The translations under genes and the position numbers were made by a program. From an uncultured Chlorobiota bacterium (GTDB taxonomy: Bacteria > Bacteroidota > Kapaibacteriia > OLB7), in contig CAMLOB010000222.1 in assembly GCA_946481475.1 (NCBI GenBank), positions 1 to 6,701 on the forward strand: a DNA stretch of 6,701 nucleotides, in the 5' to 3' direction. Within the stretch, counting starts at the first letter, position 1. Every line of letters begins with the position of its first letter. This document shows positions 1-6,701 of the stretch, in pieces. The notes under the pieces are model-generated. The model was given only the letters and a program-made list of their open reading frames with translations, did not search any database and was not told the DNA's origin.

Positions 1-73
1 GCTGCGCCTCATCGCACGGGTGCGTCGAAAGTCCAACATGGGATTGGCCGTCGCGCATGCAGAACGGGCCGGA
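1..73. other. left-edge stretch with no supported gene
   Basis: Downstream of the SEC-C stop codon. Two minus-strand ATG codons (at 58 and 39) open frames that run off the left edge, but neither has a Shine-Dalgarno and both are too short to judge. A GGCC-based hairpin is possible, but no T tract follows, so I do not call a terminator. The operon may continue beyond the edge. Confidence 0.3.
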
Positions 74-976
74 TCAATGTCCGAGGGGGTTATGGGCATT
101 CAGACAACATTTCTTGTATTTCATGCCGCTGCCGCACGGACAGGGATCATTCCGGCCGATCTTCGGTTCTTTGCGAATCTGTTCGGTGGGATAGAAATAC
201 CCTTCTTCTTCTTCTTCCGGAATGTCGTCGAAGACAGGCCAGGGCAGAACGGTGTGATCCGACAGACTTGAATTCTTCGGCATCGACCGTTTCTCTCTCA
301 GACCCAGCTCCATCTCGATGGCCTCCAGGTCGCCCGGTATCGACACTTCCACATTACCGCTCAGGTAGACCTCGCGAATAAGGTCGAAGGACTCCACGGC
401 CTCTATATCGACCAGAGCGCTTATCAGAAAAGCGTTCATTTCCGGCCCTTGCGTTCTATATCCTTCCAGCAGGTCGGTCAGTCCCCTCCGGCACGCCTCG
501 CGAAGTTCGGGATACGGTTGCACAATTTTGCTTAACGCCGTAATCGCGGTCACCCGTCCCCATTCGGCAGCCCCTCTGTTTGCGATAAACTGCTGCAACG
601 GAGCGATCGCCGGTTCTCCGATCAGGCTCAGAACTTGCGGATACTCCTCCCCTCGCAGATCGTCCCAGATATCGTCGATAAACCAGGGCATCCTGAGCTG
701 CTTGAGAATCGGGTCGATCACCTCGACTGCCTGCAGCTTCCCCAGTTCCTGCAGCGCAAGGAGTGGGGCAACCCATTCGTTGTCGGCGTCGCTGAAGATC
801 AACTCTTCGTCGCTTGCCATCCGGACCAGATCGGGAATGTCTTCCGGCAGACAGACCGGCGGTTCGGACATCCACTCATCGTTCCAGACCGCCCCCTGGT
901 CTTCAAGAAAGGCGACCACGCGCGGGTTGTGGGCGTAGGAGGGATACATTGCTGTAATTGCAGTCTCTTTATCCAT
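74..976 (-). CDS. HEAT-like repeat protein with C-terminal SEC-C zinc motif
   Basis: A 300-residue protein of unknown function. Seen: residues about 45-220 are helical, with repeated units resembling HEAT repeats (segments such as [13 protein letters not shown] and [14 protein letters not shown]). An acidic run EEEEE lies near residue 255, and residues 271-292 form a SEC-C motif with C279-x-C281-x8-C290-C291, expected to bind zinc. The overall pattern recalls DUF1186-type proteins, but that match is from memory and not certain. SEC-C motifs are known from the SecA tail and many stand-alone proteins, where they mediate protein or nucleic-acid contacts. The reading frame can be extended to a TTG at 1042, but the ATG at 976 is preferred because AGGAG sits 7 nt upstream of it. 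The gene begins 58 bp after mcrC on the same strand and is probably cotranscribed with it. It could be an accessory factor of the McrBC system or an unrelated passenger. No membrane segment or signal peptide is visible. Confidence 0.9.
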   Translation of the reverse strand: MDKETAITAMYPSYAHNPRVVAFLEDQGAVWNDEWMSEPPVCLPEDIPDLVRMASDEELIFSDADNEWVAPLLALQELGKLQAVEVIDPILKQLRMPWFIDDIWDDLRGEEYPQVLSLIGEPAIAPLQQFIANRGAAEWGRVTAITALSKIVQPYPELREACRRGLTDLLEGYRTQGPEMNAFLISALVDIEAVESFDLIREVYLSGNVEVSIPGDLEAIEMELGLREKRSMPKNSSLSDHTVLPWPVFDDIPEEEEEGYFYPTEQIRKEPKIGRNDPCPCGSGMKYKKCCLNAHNPLGH

Positions 977-983
977 TGGAGAT

Positions 984-988
984 CTCCT
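984..988 (-). promoter_or_regulatory. Shine-Dalgarno site of the SEC-C gene
   Basis: AGGAG on the minus strand lies 7 nt before the ATG at 976. This is the best ribosome binding site in the window. It decides the start in favour of 976 over the upstream in-frame TTG at 1042, which would overlap the end of mcrC. Confidence 0.75.
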
Positions 989-1009
989 GATCGATTTTCT
1001 GTTTCGGAG

Positions 1010-1017
1010 CAAACATA
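1010..1017 (-). promoter_or_regulatory. possible internal promoter element before the SEC-C gene
   Basis: TATGTTTG on the minus strand fits the Bacteroidota -7 pattern TAnnTTTG and lies 34 nt upstream of the SEC-C gene start. A CTTG is found 22 nt further upstream, slightly more than the usual 19-21. No convincing sigma-70 pair is present. If real, it would let the SEC-C gene be expressed independently of mcrBC. The motif is short and could be chance. Confidence 0.25.
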
Positions 1018-1034
1018 ATGATAGATCGGAATTT

Positions 1035-2246
1035 TCATACAAGGGCCGACAGCAGTTCCTCCTTCAGTCTGCTCCCCGCACGTTCCAGATCCCCTTCAAG
1101 ATCAAACGCAAGCGACCGGACCCGTATTCCACTCTCTCCCCACTGTGTATCAAGCATCGTCGGCAGGGGGCGGGGATAGATCAGGATGGCATTCCGGCAC
1201 CCCTCGTGGGCGGCATATGCGTGGATCTGGTAAGCATCGCTGTTCCCCACGCTCTGCGGTGCTTTGTACTTTGTGTCGATCACTGCAAGAATGCGTCCGT
1301 CGGTCTCCGATCGCATGACAATGTCCATGTGAAGACTCAGCCCCCCTTTCGAACCGACCTCCACCTTGTACTGCGGATAAAAGCCGTAGTCCGGACCGCA
1401 ATTTCTCTGCAGCCACTTGACCACAAAGGTCTCGAAGAGGGTCGCCGTGTCGATCAGAAAAGGAAGCATGCGGTGATCTCCCGTCCGATGGGTCGGTCCC
1501 GACTGTTCGAGGAAGAAACGGCAGATGGCGTGGAGCGGACGGTAGTCCTCGGTCAATCTGGTGTAGAGCCGGTTCAGACAGTCGGCGGCGGAAAAGGGGC
1601 GTGGTGTGGCCAGACTTCCGATCATGTTCCATGCCGCTCTGACGATCCGTTCACGCTCGCCGCGACAGATTCTGTGCCGAAGAATCGTCCTGAGCGTCCA
1701 CGCGAGGATCTGGTTCTCCTCAACGTCCGAGGTATGTTCCTGATATTCACACCAGGGACGTACCCGCCAGGGGCTGACCGCCGATCTTCGAATATCGAGT
1801 CTTCCCCGCACATACGCCTGCTCTCCCTCTTCGGGAATGTAGTTCCGATGCAGACCCCGGCGTCCCCGCAGCAGAACGCGTCGGGCAAGCAGAGCCGCCA
1901 ACAGACTGTAGAGGTCCTCGATTCCGTCCGAGGCAATCGGGTTGTCTCCCGCGTTCAGATCGATGTCGTAGGCATACTCCAGCATGCGAAAGATCGAGCC
2001 GACCGGCACCTTCGGTTCCAGCCGGAGCACTCTGCCGGTGCGAAGGGGGATCGTCCCCACATATCCTTTGGCTCTCAGCACCCACTTCCCGTCGGTTCGC
2101 GGACTCGGCCAGGTGATGTCGATTTGCTTTGCATAGTGCTCGTGCAGTTCCGTCCCTTCCTCCTCGGTCAGTACGTCCCGGTCGAGAAAGACCGGCTGGA
2201 ATTCCCGGAGAAGGAGTTCTTCTTCGATAACCGACGAGGAGTTCAT
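1035..2246 (-). CDS. mcrC: McrC-type nuclease subunit of type IV restriction system
   Basis: A 403-residue McrC-family protein, the DNA-cleaving partner of McrB. Known for the family: McrC binds the McrB hexamer, stimulates its GTP hydrolysis and cuts DNA with a PD-(D/E)xK nuclease. Seen: the N-terminal part (about 1-150) has the McrC-like beta-rich pattern ending in [10 protein letters not shown]. The segment [16 protein letters not shown] at about 170-185 matches the family's conserved helix. The C-terminal nuclease has LFETFV near 270-275, D308 in HMDIV, D324-T-K326 in VIDTKYK and Q340 in AYQIHAY, so the catalytic residues look intact. The ATG overlaps the mcrB stop as ATGA, which implies translational coupling; GGAAG lies 4 nt upstream of the start. 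No signal peptide or membrane segment is visible. Length is in the usual range for McrC proteins, and there is no sign of frameshift. Confidence 0.94.
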   Translation of the reverse strand: MNSSSVIEEELLLREFQPVFLDRDVLTEEEGTELHEHYAKQIDITWPSPRTDGKWVLRAKGYVGTIPLRTGRVLRLEPKVPVGSIFRMLEYAYDIDLNAGDNPIASDGIEDLYSLLAALLARRVLLRGRRGLHRNYIPEEGEQAYVRGRLDIRRSAVSPWRVRPWCEYQEHTSDVEENQILAWTLRTILRHRICRGERERIVRAAWNMIGSLATPRPFSAADCLNRLYTRLTEDYRPLHAICRFFLEQSGPTHRTGDHRMLPFLIDTATLFETFVVKWLQRNCGPDYGFYPQYKVEVGSKGGLSLHMDIVMRSETDGRILAVIDTKYKAPQSVGNSDAYQIHAYAAHEGCRNAILIYPRPLPTMLDTQWGESGIRVRSLAFDLEGDLERAGSRLKEELLSALV

Positions 2247-5200
2247 TCGGCTTCCATCTCCCCGTCGTTCATCACTTCCACTCCGTTCGACTGCACCGGG
2301 CGGTTACTCTCTGCGAATTTCTCGTTTTCCATTCCCATCCTCCCCGCAATCCGCTCCCACCGGAACGCCTTCATCTTCTGCGGCTGATCGAAGAAATATT
2401 CTTCCAGATAAGGCTCGATCTCCATCCGCCAGATCGATTCCAGCTCGTCGGCCGATGTACGTTGGAGGAAGTAGGAGATGCCGAGTTCATAGTGCGGATC
2501 GTTGATCCCCTCATTGACTCTCCGGAGTTCTTCGATCAGCGGCTCCGGATCAAATCCGGTCTTCATGCGCCGGTGATAGCTCCGAAGCACGTCAAAGTTC
2601 GGATGAAGAGGAATGAAGGCGAAACGACGGCGGAGCGCATGGTCGACCAGCGCAATTGAACGGTCGGCCGTGTTCATCGTGCCGATGATGTAGACGTTTT
2701 CCGGAATGCTGAAAGGCTCGGTCGATCCTGCAAGTCGGATCGATTGCTTGCGGTACTCCAGCAGATACATCAACTCGCCGAAGACGCGGGCGAGATTTGC
2801 CCGGTTGATCTCGTCGATAATCAGGACACATGGATCATCGCCGTGCTCTTCGGCTTTCCTGCAGAATTCCAGGAAGTGTCCGGCCCGGACCGGATACGTT
2901 ACCATTGTCCCTTCTTCGTTGGTTTCCGGGCGGATACCCTGAATGAAGTCTTCGTAGTTGTAGGCGGGATGGAACTGTACGATCTCCTTCTCTCCGTTCC
3001 CCTGACTGACCAGATAGTCGGCAACGGCGTTTGCCGCAAACGTTTTTCCCGTGCCGGGAGGACCATAAAGGATTGCCTGCCCTTTCCGTTCCAGCCCTGA
3101 TATCCACTGACTCAGTAACTGTGCGCTGAAACCTGTTTTCTCGACCAGTCCTTCAATGGTTATGGGTTCATTGCCGGATTGAGGTCGTTGATGATACTGC
3201 GTGTCAATATGCCATAGAACAAGATCAAGTCCTGATGGAGGTATGGAATATATCTCACGGAATCGGTGAAGCTGATTGTTGAATGCCGCATATGCAGTTG
3301 CGGATCGGAATTTTCCGGGGGAATCAAATCCGACGGCTTCCAGGGCTTTCTGCATGAAGCTGACCCAGATACCGTAGCGCTCGGGATCCCGCAGGTACAG
3401 CACCACCGAAGGGAGCGAACTCCCTGCCCCCGACAACTCGCCGGCATCCCACAGAAGTTGAAGGTGATGCAGGACTTCGCTGTCGGGTAATCTCCACAAC
3501 GGCTCTATCCACTTGTTGAAGTGATCGGGATTGTTCATCAGTCTGTTCTTCAACTGTCCCCGCATTGCCATGCCGAACCTGTTGGAGACCGGAGTGCCGT
3601 CGTCTCTGAACTCCGTTGTACAGACCAGATCAAGAAACTTGCCGATATCGTCGGGCGTCATCGAACCGATACGCTCTTCCATTAACCTGCGAGCCGGTTC
3701 TTCCGCTTTCATTCTGTCGGAGATGATACGGCGGGTTCGCTCATCCTGAAGATCCTTCCGGATGAAGGAGGACAGTTCGGGGATTTCGACCGGAATCCGC
3801 TCCCTGTACGACACCGAGGCGAAACCGGACGCGTCGGCGATGAGGTGAAATTCTTCCGGAGTCAACCTGAAGAGGCTTCCCTGATTCTGGTGCAGAGGCT
3901 CGCATCCGGAAAGTTCTTCCATCTCCTGCATCTCTTCCCAGGTCGGCCCCTCGGCCGTATCCTCAAGCTTGCGGAACGTAAACTTCTCGACGTTCTCTTC
4001 AGTGTGGAGTCCCTTTGTGATCTGCAGCAACGAGCGAACCCGTTTGCCCGGCGTTGTTTCATATCCGATAAGCAGGTCGCCGGCCTTCAATGCTTCCATG
4101 TATGCATAGATGCGTCTCTTCCCTCCCCGTTCGCTGTATGACGTGTAGGACTTCTCCGCTCCCTGCGGCAATGTCATTACATCCCATTGCGCCGGATTGC
4201 AATTCAGCCAGTAATATCCGCGGCCTGAAGTATCGGAAGAAGCCTTAACGGCATAGTCCGGCTGCGGCAATTCCCGCCCCGTCTGCCCGGCAATCCAGTT
4301 GACCGCTTCCGGCTGGTGATGCTTTCTCCAAGGAGATTCTTTGAACGTCGAGGCCGCCATCCTGATGTACTTGTGGTGAAGAGACGCCAGTGCCTGATCA
4401 TAGTAATCAAGGAGTTCCGGCGGCAAGGACAGATTTGTAATTCGGCTTTGTTGAGACTTTGAGTCCCAGTAGTCTACAGCTCCACCATTGGTTGTGATAA
4501 AGGTGATACTGTCTGAGGGAAGGGAGCTTTCAGGAATGTGGATGCGATAAAACCCCGGAGAACATTCTGAGACTGCGTATCGTCCAGCGGTTAGTCGAAA
4601 TCTCTTACGTTGATTACGGTAGGAAAGAAACCATGCGCTTGTCCCCTCATCCGCTGCGAGCAAAATGTCCTGTGCCATGCGCTGCAGAACGGCCTTTCGT
4701 TGCTGCTCTTGCGGGAATATCTCCAGCATGATTTCTTCGACCTGATGTCGAGACAGTTTCCTTGAATCACTTGTTCCGTACTCTGCCGGTCCTTCAGCTA
4801 CGAAACCCTCCTTATCCGTTTCCACTTTGTCATCATCATCTTCCTTCTCTTTCTTGAAGTACTTCTGTATCGTAATCAACCAATGGCAGAATATCTGGTA
4901 CATCTGGTACCGGGAAAGTCCATCGACGATACTGGGATCGATAATGTCTTCCAGCGAGTCGATGGTGCTGCGAAGCAAACGGTTGACTTCCGGATAGTGC
5001 TCAATCCTTCCGGATACCTTGTGGCCGATAAGCCATGAAAGAAGCTTGAGCGATTTGCTGTTCGCCAGACTGTACCACTCTCCCCGAATGCAGGAGAGAA
5101 TAGGAGTGATGAATCCGCTCTGAAAACCGTTGGAAAGAGGCGAAGCATTGAATCTCCTGCAGGCGTCTTCAAATTCTTCAGGTCTCTCGACAGCCGTTTC

Positions 5201-5557
5201 AACCAAACGGAAGATCGCTTCCGACACTTGCGGCCAGTTCTCGTGAGCCGTCCATCCGGAGTTCTCGAACCACGACTTGACATCCCGGATAATTGCCGGT
5301 GCGACAAAAACCCAGGCACCTGTTTGGCGAGTATGGGAGGTGTTCCGATGAGGCATGAGCTTCAGCAGGACCGGATCCGTAATGTCCTCTCCTCGTTCTT
5401 TAGCCTCCTTCACCTTGTAGTAATTCTCCCGGCCTTGACGAGAGGTCTCTACGTATACCCGCCGATGTTGCCTTCCCGTCTCGGAGGAAAGATATTCGTC
5501 GATAAACTGTGAGTATAGTTCCTCAAACTCCCGGCGGCGTTCAGTGGTGACCAGCAT
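2243..5557 (-). CDS. mcrB: EVE-domain McrB-type AAA+ GTPase of type IV restriction system
   Basis: A 1104-residue protein, more than twice the length of E. coli McrB. Seen, in order: an N-terminal helical region (about 1-230) with SGFITPILSCIRGEWY; a charged linker (about 235-252, EKEDDDDK); a beta-rich region (about 266-400); a probable EVE/PUA-like domain (about 446-578) with GYYWLNCNPAQWD and KAGDLLIGYE; a middle helical region (about 600-795) with LRDPERYGIW; then the AAA+ motor (about 800-1070). The motor has Walker A GPPGTGKT (832-839), Walker B VLIIDEINRANL (911-922), the McrB signature MNTADRS (961-967) and arginines in ALRRRF (974-979). Known: McrB hexamers hydrolyse GTP and drive McrC; EVE domains bind modified bases such as 5-methylcytosine. 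Inferred: the EVE domain replaces the usual McrB DNA-reading domain. No clear Shine-Dalgarno precedes the ATG. An in-frame TAA lies a short way upstream with no ATG, GTG or TTG between, which supports this start. Confidence 0.95.
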   Translation of the reverse strand: MLVTTERRREFEELYSQFIDEYLSSETGRQHRRVYVETSRQGRENYYKVKEAKERGEDITDPVLLKLMPHRNTSHTRQTGAWVFVAPAIIRDVKSWFENSGWTAHENWPQVSEAIFRLVETAVERPEEFEDACRRFNASPLSNGFQSGFITPILSCIRGEWYSLANSKSLKLLSWLIGHKVSGRIEHYPEVNRLLRSTIDSLEDIIDPSIVDGLSRYQMYQIFCHWLITIQKYFKKEKEDDDDKVETDKEGFVAEGPAEYGTSDSRKLSRHQVEEIMLEIFPQEQQRKAVLQRMAQDILLAADEGTSAWFLSYRNQRKRFRLTAGRYAVSECSPGFYRIHIPESSLPSDSITFITTNGGAVDYWDSKSQQSRITNLSLPPELLDYYDQALASLHHKYIRMAASTFKESPWRKHHQPEAVNWIAGQTGRELPQPDYAVKASSDTSGRGYYWLNCNPAQWDVMTLPQGAEKSYTSYSERGGKRRIYAYMEALKAGDLLIGYETTPGKRVRSLLQITKGLHTEENVEKFTFRKLEDTAEGPTWEEMQEMEELSGCEPLHQNQGSLFRLTPEEFHLIADASGFASVSYRERIPVEIPELSSFIRKDLQDERTRRIISDRMKAEEPARRLMEERIGSMTPDDIGKFLDLVCTTEFRDDGTPVSNRFGMAMRGQLKNRLMNNPDHFNKWIEPLWRLPDSEVLHHLQLLWDAGELSGAGSSLPSVVLYLRDPERYGIWVSFMQKALEAVGFDSPGKFRSATAYAAFNNQLHRFREIYSIPPSGLDLVLWHIDTQYHQRPQSGNEPITIEGLVEKTGFSAQLLSQWISGLERKGQAILYGPPGTGKTFAANAVADYLVSQGNGEKEIVQFHPAYNYEDFIQGIRPETNEEGTMVTYPVRAGHFLEFCRKAEEHGDDPCVLIIDEINRANLARVFGELMYLLEYRKQSIRLAGSTEPFSIPENVYIIGTMNTADRSIALVDHALRRRFAFIPLHPNFDVLRSYHRRMKTGFDPEPLIEELRRVNEGINDPHYELGISYFLQRTSADELESIWRMEIEPYLEEYFFDQPQKMKAFRWERIAGRMGMENEKFAESNRPVQSNGVEVMNDGEMEAE

Positions 5558-5680
5558 GGTTGAAGGTTTGATTGTGTGTGTAAGTTCCAGCGAAGGAAGT
5601 TACGAAACGGAGAAGAGAGAAGGGAGGGAGAGCCGCAGTGGTTCTTTCCGATGCCGTTGCAGGACCAGAGCGGGAGGGGG
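5558..5680 (-). other. mcrB leader with polypyrimidine tract
   Basis: This is the untranslated stretch between the terminator and the mcrB start. On the minus strand it carries an unbroken 24-nt pyrimidine run (positions 5609-5632, purine on the plus strand) and a short CA repeat closer to the ATG. No clear Shine-Dalgarno is present. I could not find a convincing -10/-35 or Bacteroidota-type pair, although mcrB should need its own promoter here if the upstream terminator works. Confidence 0.4.
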
Positions 5681-5716
5681 AAAAGAAAAGAGCGGCTCCG
5701 ATGACCGGTTCCGCTC
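5681..5716 (-). terminator. intrinsic terminator
   Basis: On the minus strand, GAGCGG (5716 to 5711) pairs with CCGCTC (5695 to 5690). Inside it, CCG pairs with CGG around the loop GTCAT, across an AA/AG internal loop. The hairpin is followed directly by TTTTCTTTT (5689 to 5681). This is a good factor-independent terminator for transcripts from the beta-helix gene or from the small unit at 5681-5776. It separates them from mcrB. Confidence 0.75.
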
Positions 5717-5776
5717 AAATGGGATTCGAACCCTGCCCTGTTCCATATGCTGCGGGCATTACCAGTAGAAAACTTT
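5681..5776 (-). ncRNA. candidate tRNA-like small RNA or degenerate tRNA
   Basis: A promoter at 5781-5812 predicts a start near 5776, and an intrinsic terminator ends at 5681, giving a transcript of about 96 nt. Within it, GGGTTCGAATCCC (5734 to 5722) is the classic tRNA T-arm and loop, and CTGGTAATGC resembles a D-loop. However, the T stem has only three good pairs, no matching 5' acceptor strand is present and no proper anticodon arm forms. Another stem, TGCCC/GGGCA, closes a 15-nt loop just before the T-arm block. The acceptor-like 3' end (TTTGAGCGG) runs into the terminator stem. It may be a tRNA-mimicking small RNA, a decayed tRNA, or the 3' tRNA scrap left at an integration site. No open reading frame is suggested. 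Confidence 0.4.
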
Positions 5777-5780
5777 AGGC

Positions 5781-5812
5781 CAAATATACGCTGTCCGATC
5801 CGTCCGGGCAAG
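5781..5812 (-). promoter_or_regulatory. promoter of the small transcription unit
   Basis: On the minus strand TTGCCC (5811-5806) and TATATT (5788-5783) are 17 nt apart, matching sigma-70 consensus at 4 of 6 and 5 of 6 positions. The same site reads CTTG-N20-TATATTTG, which fits the Bacteroidota pattern. It begins 4 nt after the beta-helix stop codon and points toward the tRNA-like block. The predicted start is near 5776. Confidence 0.55.
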
Positions 5813-5815
5813 CAT

Positions 5816-6701
5816 TTAACTCCCCCGACTGAACTCTGCCGTATCTACCGTCGAGGGGGCCATCCAGACGCGATAAGCATCGGTGGAGAGGGTCTCGAGA
5901 ATACGCCAGACCCGTGTCTGCGGGATCGAGTCGGGGTGGGGAGCCACCCGCACGCCGACCGTGGCCCCTGCGGTGTGGGTGGTCCGGACGATGACCATCG
6001 GGCCCAGGTGGCCGTAGATGCGCACGCCTTCCACCCACTGATGTGTGCTGGTGCCGTCGCGCGTCACATCAATGCAGTTCCGTTCAACCACCACGCTGTC
6101 GGCATTCCCCACGAAGATTCCGTGTCGTTCCTGCTTCGTTCCGTCGACCATCGAGATTCCCAGATTGTTGTCGACGATGTGGACCATCGTCGCTCTGCGG
6201 GGTTCTCCCCGCTCGAACTCACTGAAGGTCTCCCGGCGACTCAGCCCCACGCGAACGCCCTGACGTACTCCCCGGATCGAGTTCCCGGTAATCCGTACCT
6301 CCGGGGCAATCTCTCCGCCGACGACAATTCCCTGCAGAGCTACCGCCGGACCCGTTGCATACGAGTTTTCCAGCCACGTGCCGAGCGAACTTGCCGGCGC
6401 GGCCTTCTTCAACTCTGCGGTAACGACTCGCCTGGCTTCGGCCAGAAGCCCTTCCGAAGTGGTTGTCGCAGGATTGATGTTTTTCAGAAAGAGCGTTTGC
6501 AGTTCCTCGGTCAGTATCGGGGGAACCTCCATCGTCAGCTCTTCCCCCGTCCCTTGCAGTCGCAGTTCGGTGCGGAATTCCGTCCGGAGCGAACCGCTTC
6601 TCCCCGCCGCGGCGGCGGAGAGGTTGGGGGCTCCCGGACGGGAAACGTTCTCTGCGATCCGTACATGGAGAGACCGGTTTCCCGTCGCGTCCGTCATGTG
6701 T
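5816..6701 (-). CDS. right-handed beta-helix repeat protein, C-terminal part
   Basis: A partial gene whose frame stays open to the right edge. The methionine at 6697 is preceded by an open His codon, so it may be internal and the true start is probably outside the window. Seen: after a spacer-like N-terminal segment (about 1-115 of the visible 293 residues) come short beta-rich rungs rich in Val, Ile, Gly and Asn. Examples are VRITGNSIRGVRQGVRVG (133-150), HIVDNNLGISM (173-183), GIFVGNADSVVVERNCIDV (193-211) and GVRIYGHLGPMVIV (224-237). This is the look of a parallel beta-helix as in pectate-lyase-like and surface proteins. No catalytic residues can be assigned, and the substrate is unknown. 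The protein is probably unrelated to the McrBC operon, from which a terminator separates it. No signal peptide can be judged because the N-terminus is missing. Confidence 0.75.
   Translation of the reverse strand, partial: HMTDATGNRSLHVRIAENVSRPGAPNLSAAAAGRSGSLRTEFRTELRLQGTGEELTMEVPPILTEELQTLFLKNINPATTTSEGLLAEARRVVTAELKKAAPASSLGTWLENSYATGPAVALQGIVVGGEIAPEVRITGNSIRGVRQGVRVGLSRRETFSEFERGEPRRATMVHIVDNNLGISMVDGTKQERHGIFVGNADSVVVERNCIDVTRDGTSTHQWVEGVRIYGHLGPMVIVRTTHTAGATVGVRVAPHPDSIPQTRVWRILETLSTDAYRVWMAPSTVDTAEFSRGS

Noticed and set aside
13..73. Possible terminator hairpin and possible start of another gene at the left edge
   Set aside because: The hairpin has a bulge and no T tract. The short open frames have no ribosome binding site and cannot be assessed in so few bases.
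977..1042. Longer start for the SEC-C gene at TTG 1042, and an ATG at 1038 overlapping the mcrC stop
   Set aside because: The 1042 start lacks a ribosome binding site and adds a poorly conserved-looking basic tail. The ATG at 1038 is in a different frame from the SEC-C protein. The ATG at 976 has AGGAG at 7 nt.
1206..2387. Plus-strand open frame of 393 residues opposite mcrC
   Set aside because: It lies antisense to a gene with clear McrC family motifs and catalytic residues. Its protein is low in recognisable motifs and looks like a shadow of the codon bias of the minus-strand gene.
5681..5780. A complete functional tRNA gene
   Set aside because: The T stem has two mismatches, no 5' acceptor strand pairs with the 3' side, and no anticodon stem of 5 bp with a 7-nt loop can be drawn. 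Only the T-arm and a D-loop-like piece are recognisable.
1..6701. CRISPR array, insertion sequence or long inverted repeats
   Set aside because: No regularly spaced repeats, transposase motifs or paired terminal inverted repeats were seen on reading either strand.

Overview
This is a bacterial chromosomal window with moderately high GC, in which every credible gene lies on the minus strand. The taxon cannot be fixed from the sequence. A promoter that fits both the ordinary sigma-70 pattern and the Bacteroidota-type TTG / TAnnTTTG pattern, a weak ribosome binding site on the longest gene and a parallel beta-helix surface-type protein are compatible with Bacteroidota, Rhodothermota or Chlorobiota, but this is inference.

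Layout, read right to left in the direction of transcription. (1) 5816-6701 holds the C-terminal part of a right-handed beta-helix repeat protein that continues beyond the right edge. (2) 5558-5815 is intergenic. It holds a good promoter just after the beta-helix stop codon, about 96 bp with a tRNA T-arm-like block, and an intrinsic terminator. Together these make a compact candidate small RNA gene or a degenerate tRNA. A leader with a 24-bp homopurine/homopyrimidine run then leads to the next gene. (3) 2243-5557 encodes a 1104-residue McrB-type AAA+ GTPase carrying a central EVE (PUA-like) modified-base reader domain and large poorly characterised N-terminal and middle regions. (4) 1035-2246 encodes the McrC partner nuclease, starting inside the mcrB stop codon (ATGA overlap). 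(5) 74-976 encodes a 300-residue HEAT-like protein ending in a SEC-C zinc-binding motif. It starts 58 bp after mcrC and has a strong Shine-Dalgarno sequence. (6) 1-73 shows nothing that can be supported.

Genes 3 to 5 look like a defence operon: a variant type IV (modification-dependent) restriction system. The EVE domain would sense a modified base, the McrB motor would assemble and hydrolyse GTP, and McrC would cut the DNA. The SEC-C/HEAT protein is the least expected member. It could be an accessory factor, or simply a neighbour. The most interesting points are the EVE-McrB architecture, the SEC-C gene in the operon, and the tRNA-like transcription unit just upstream of it.
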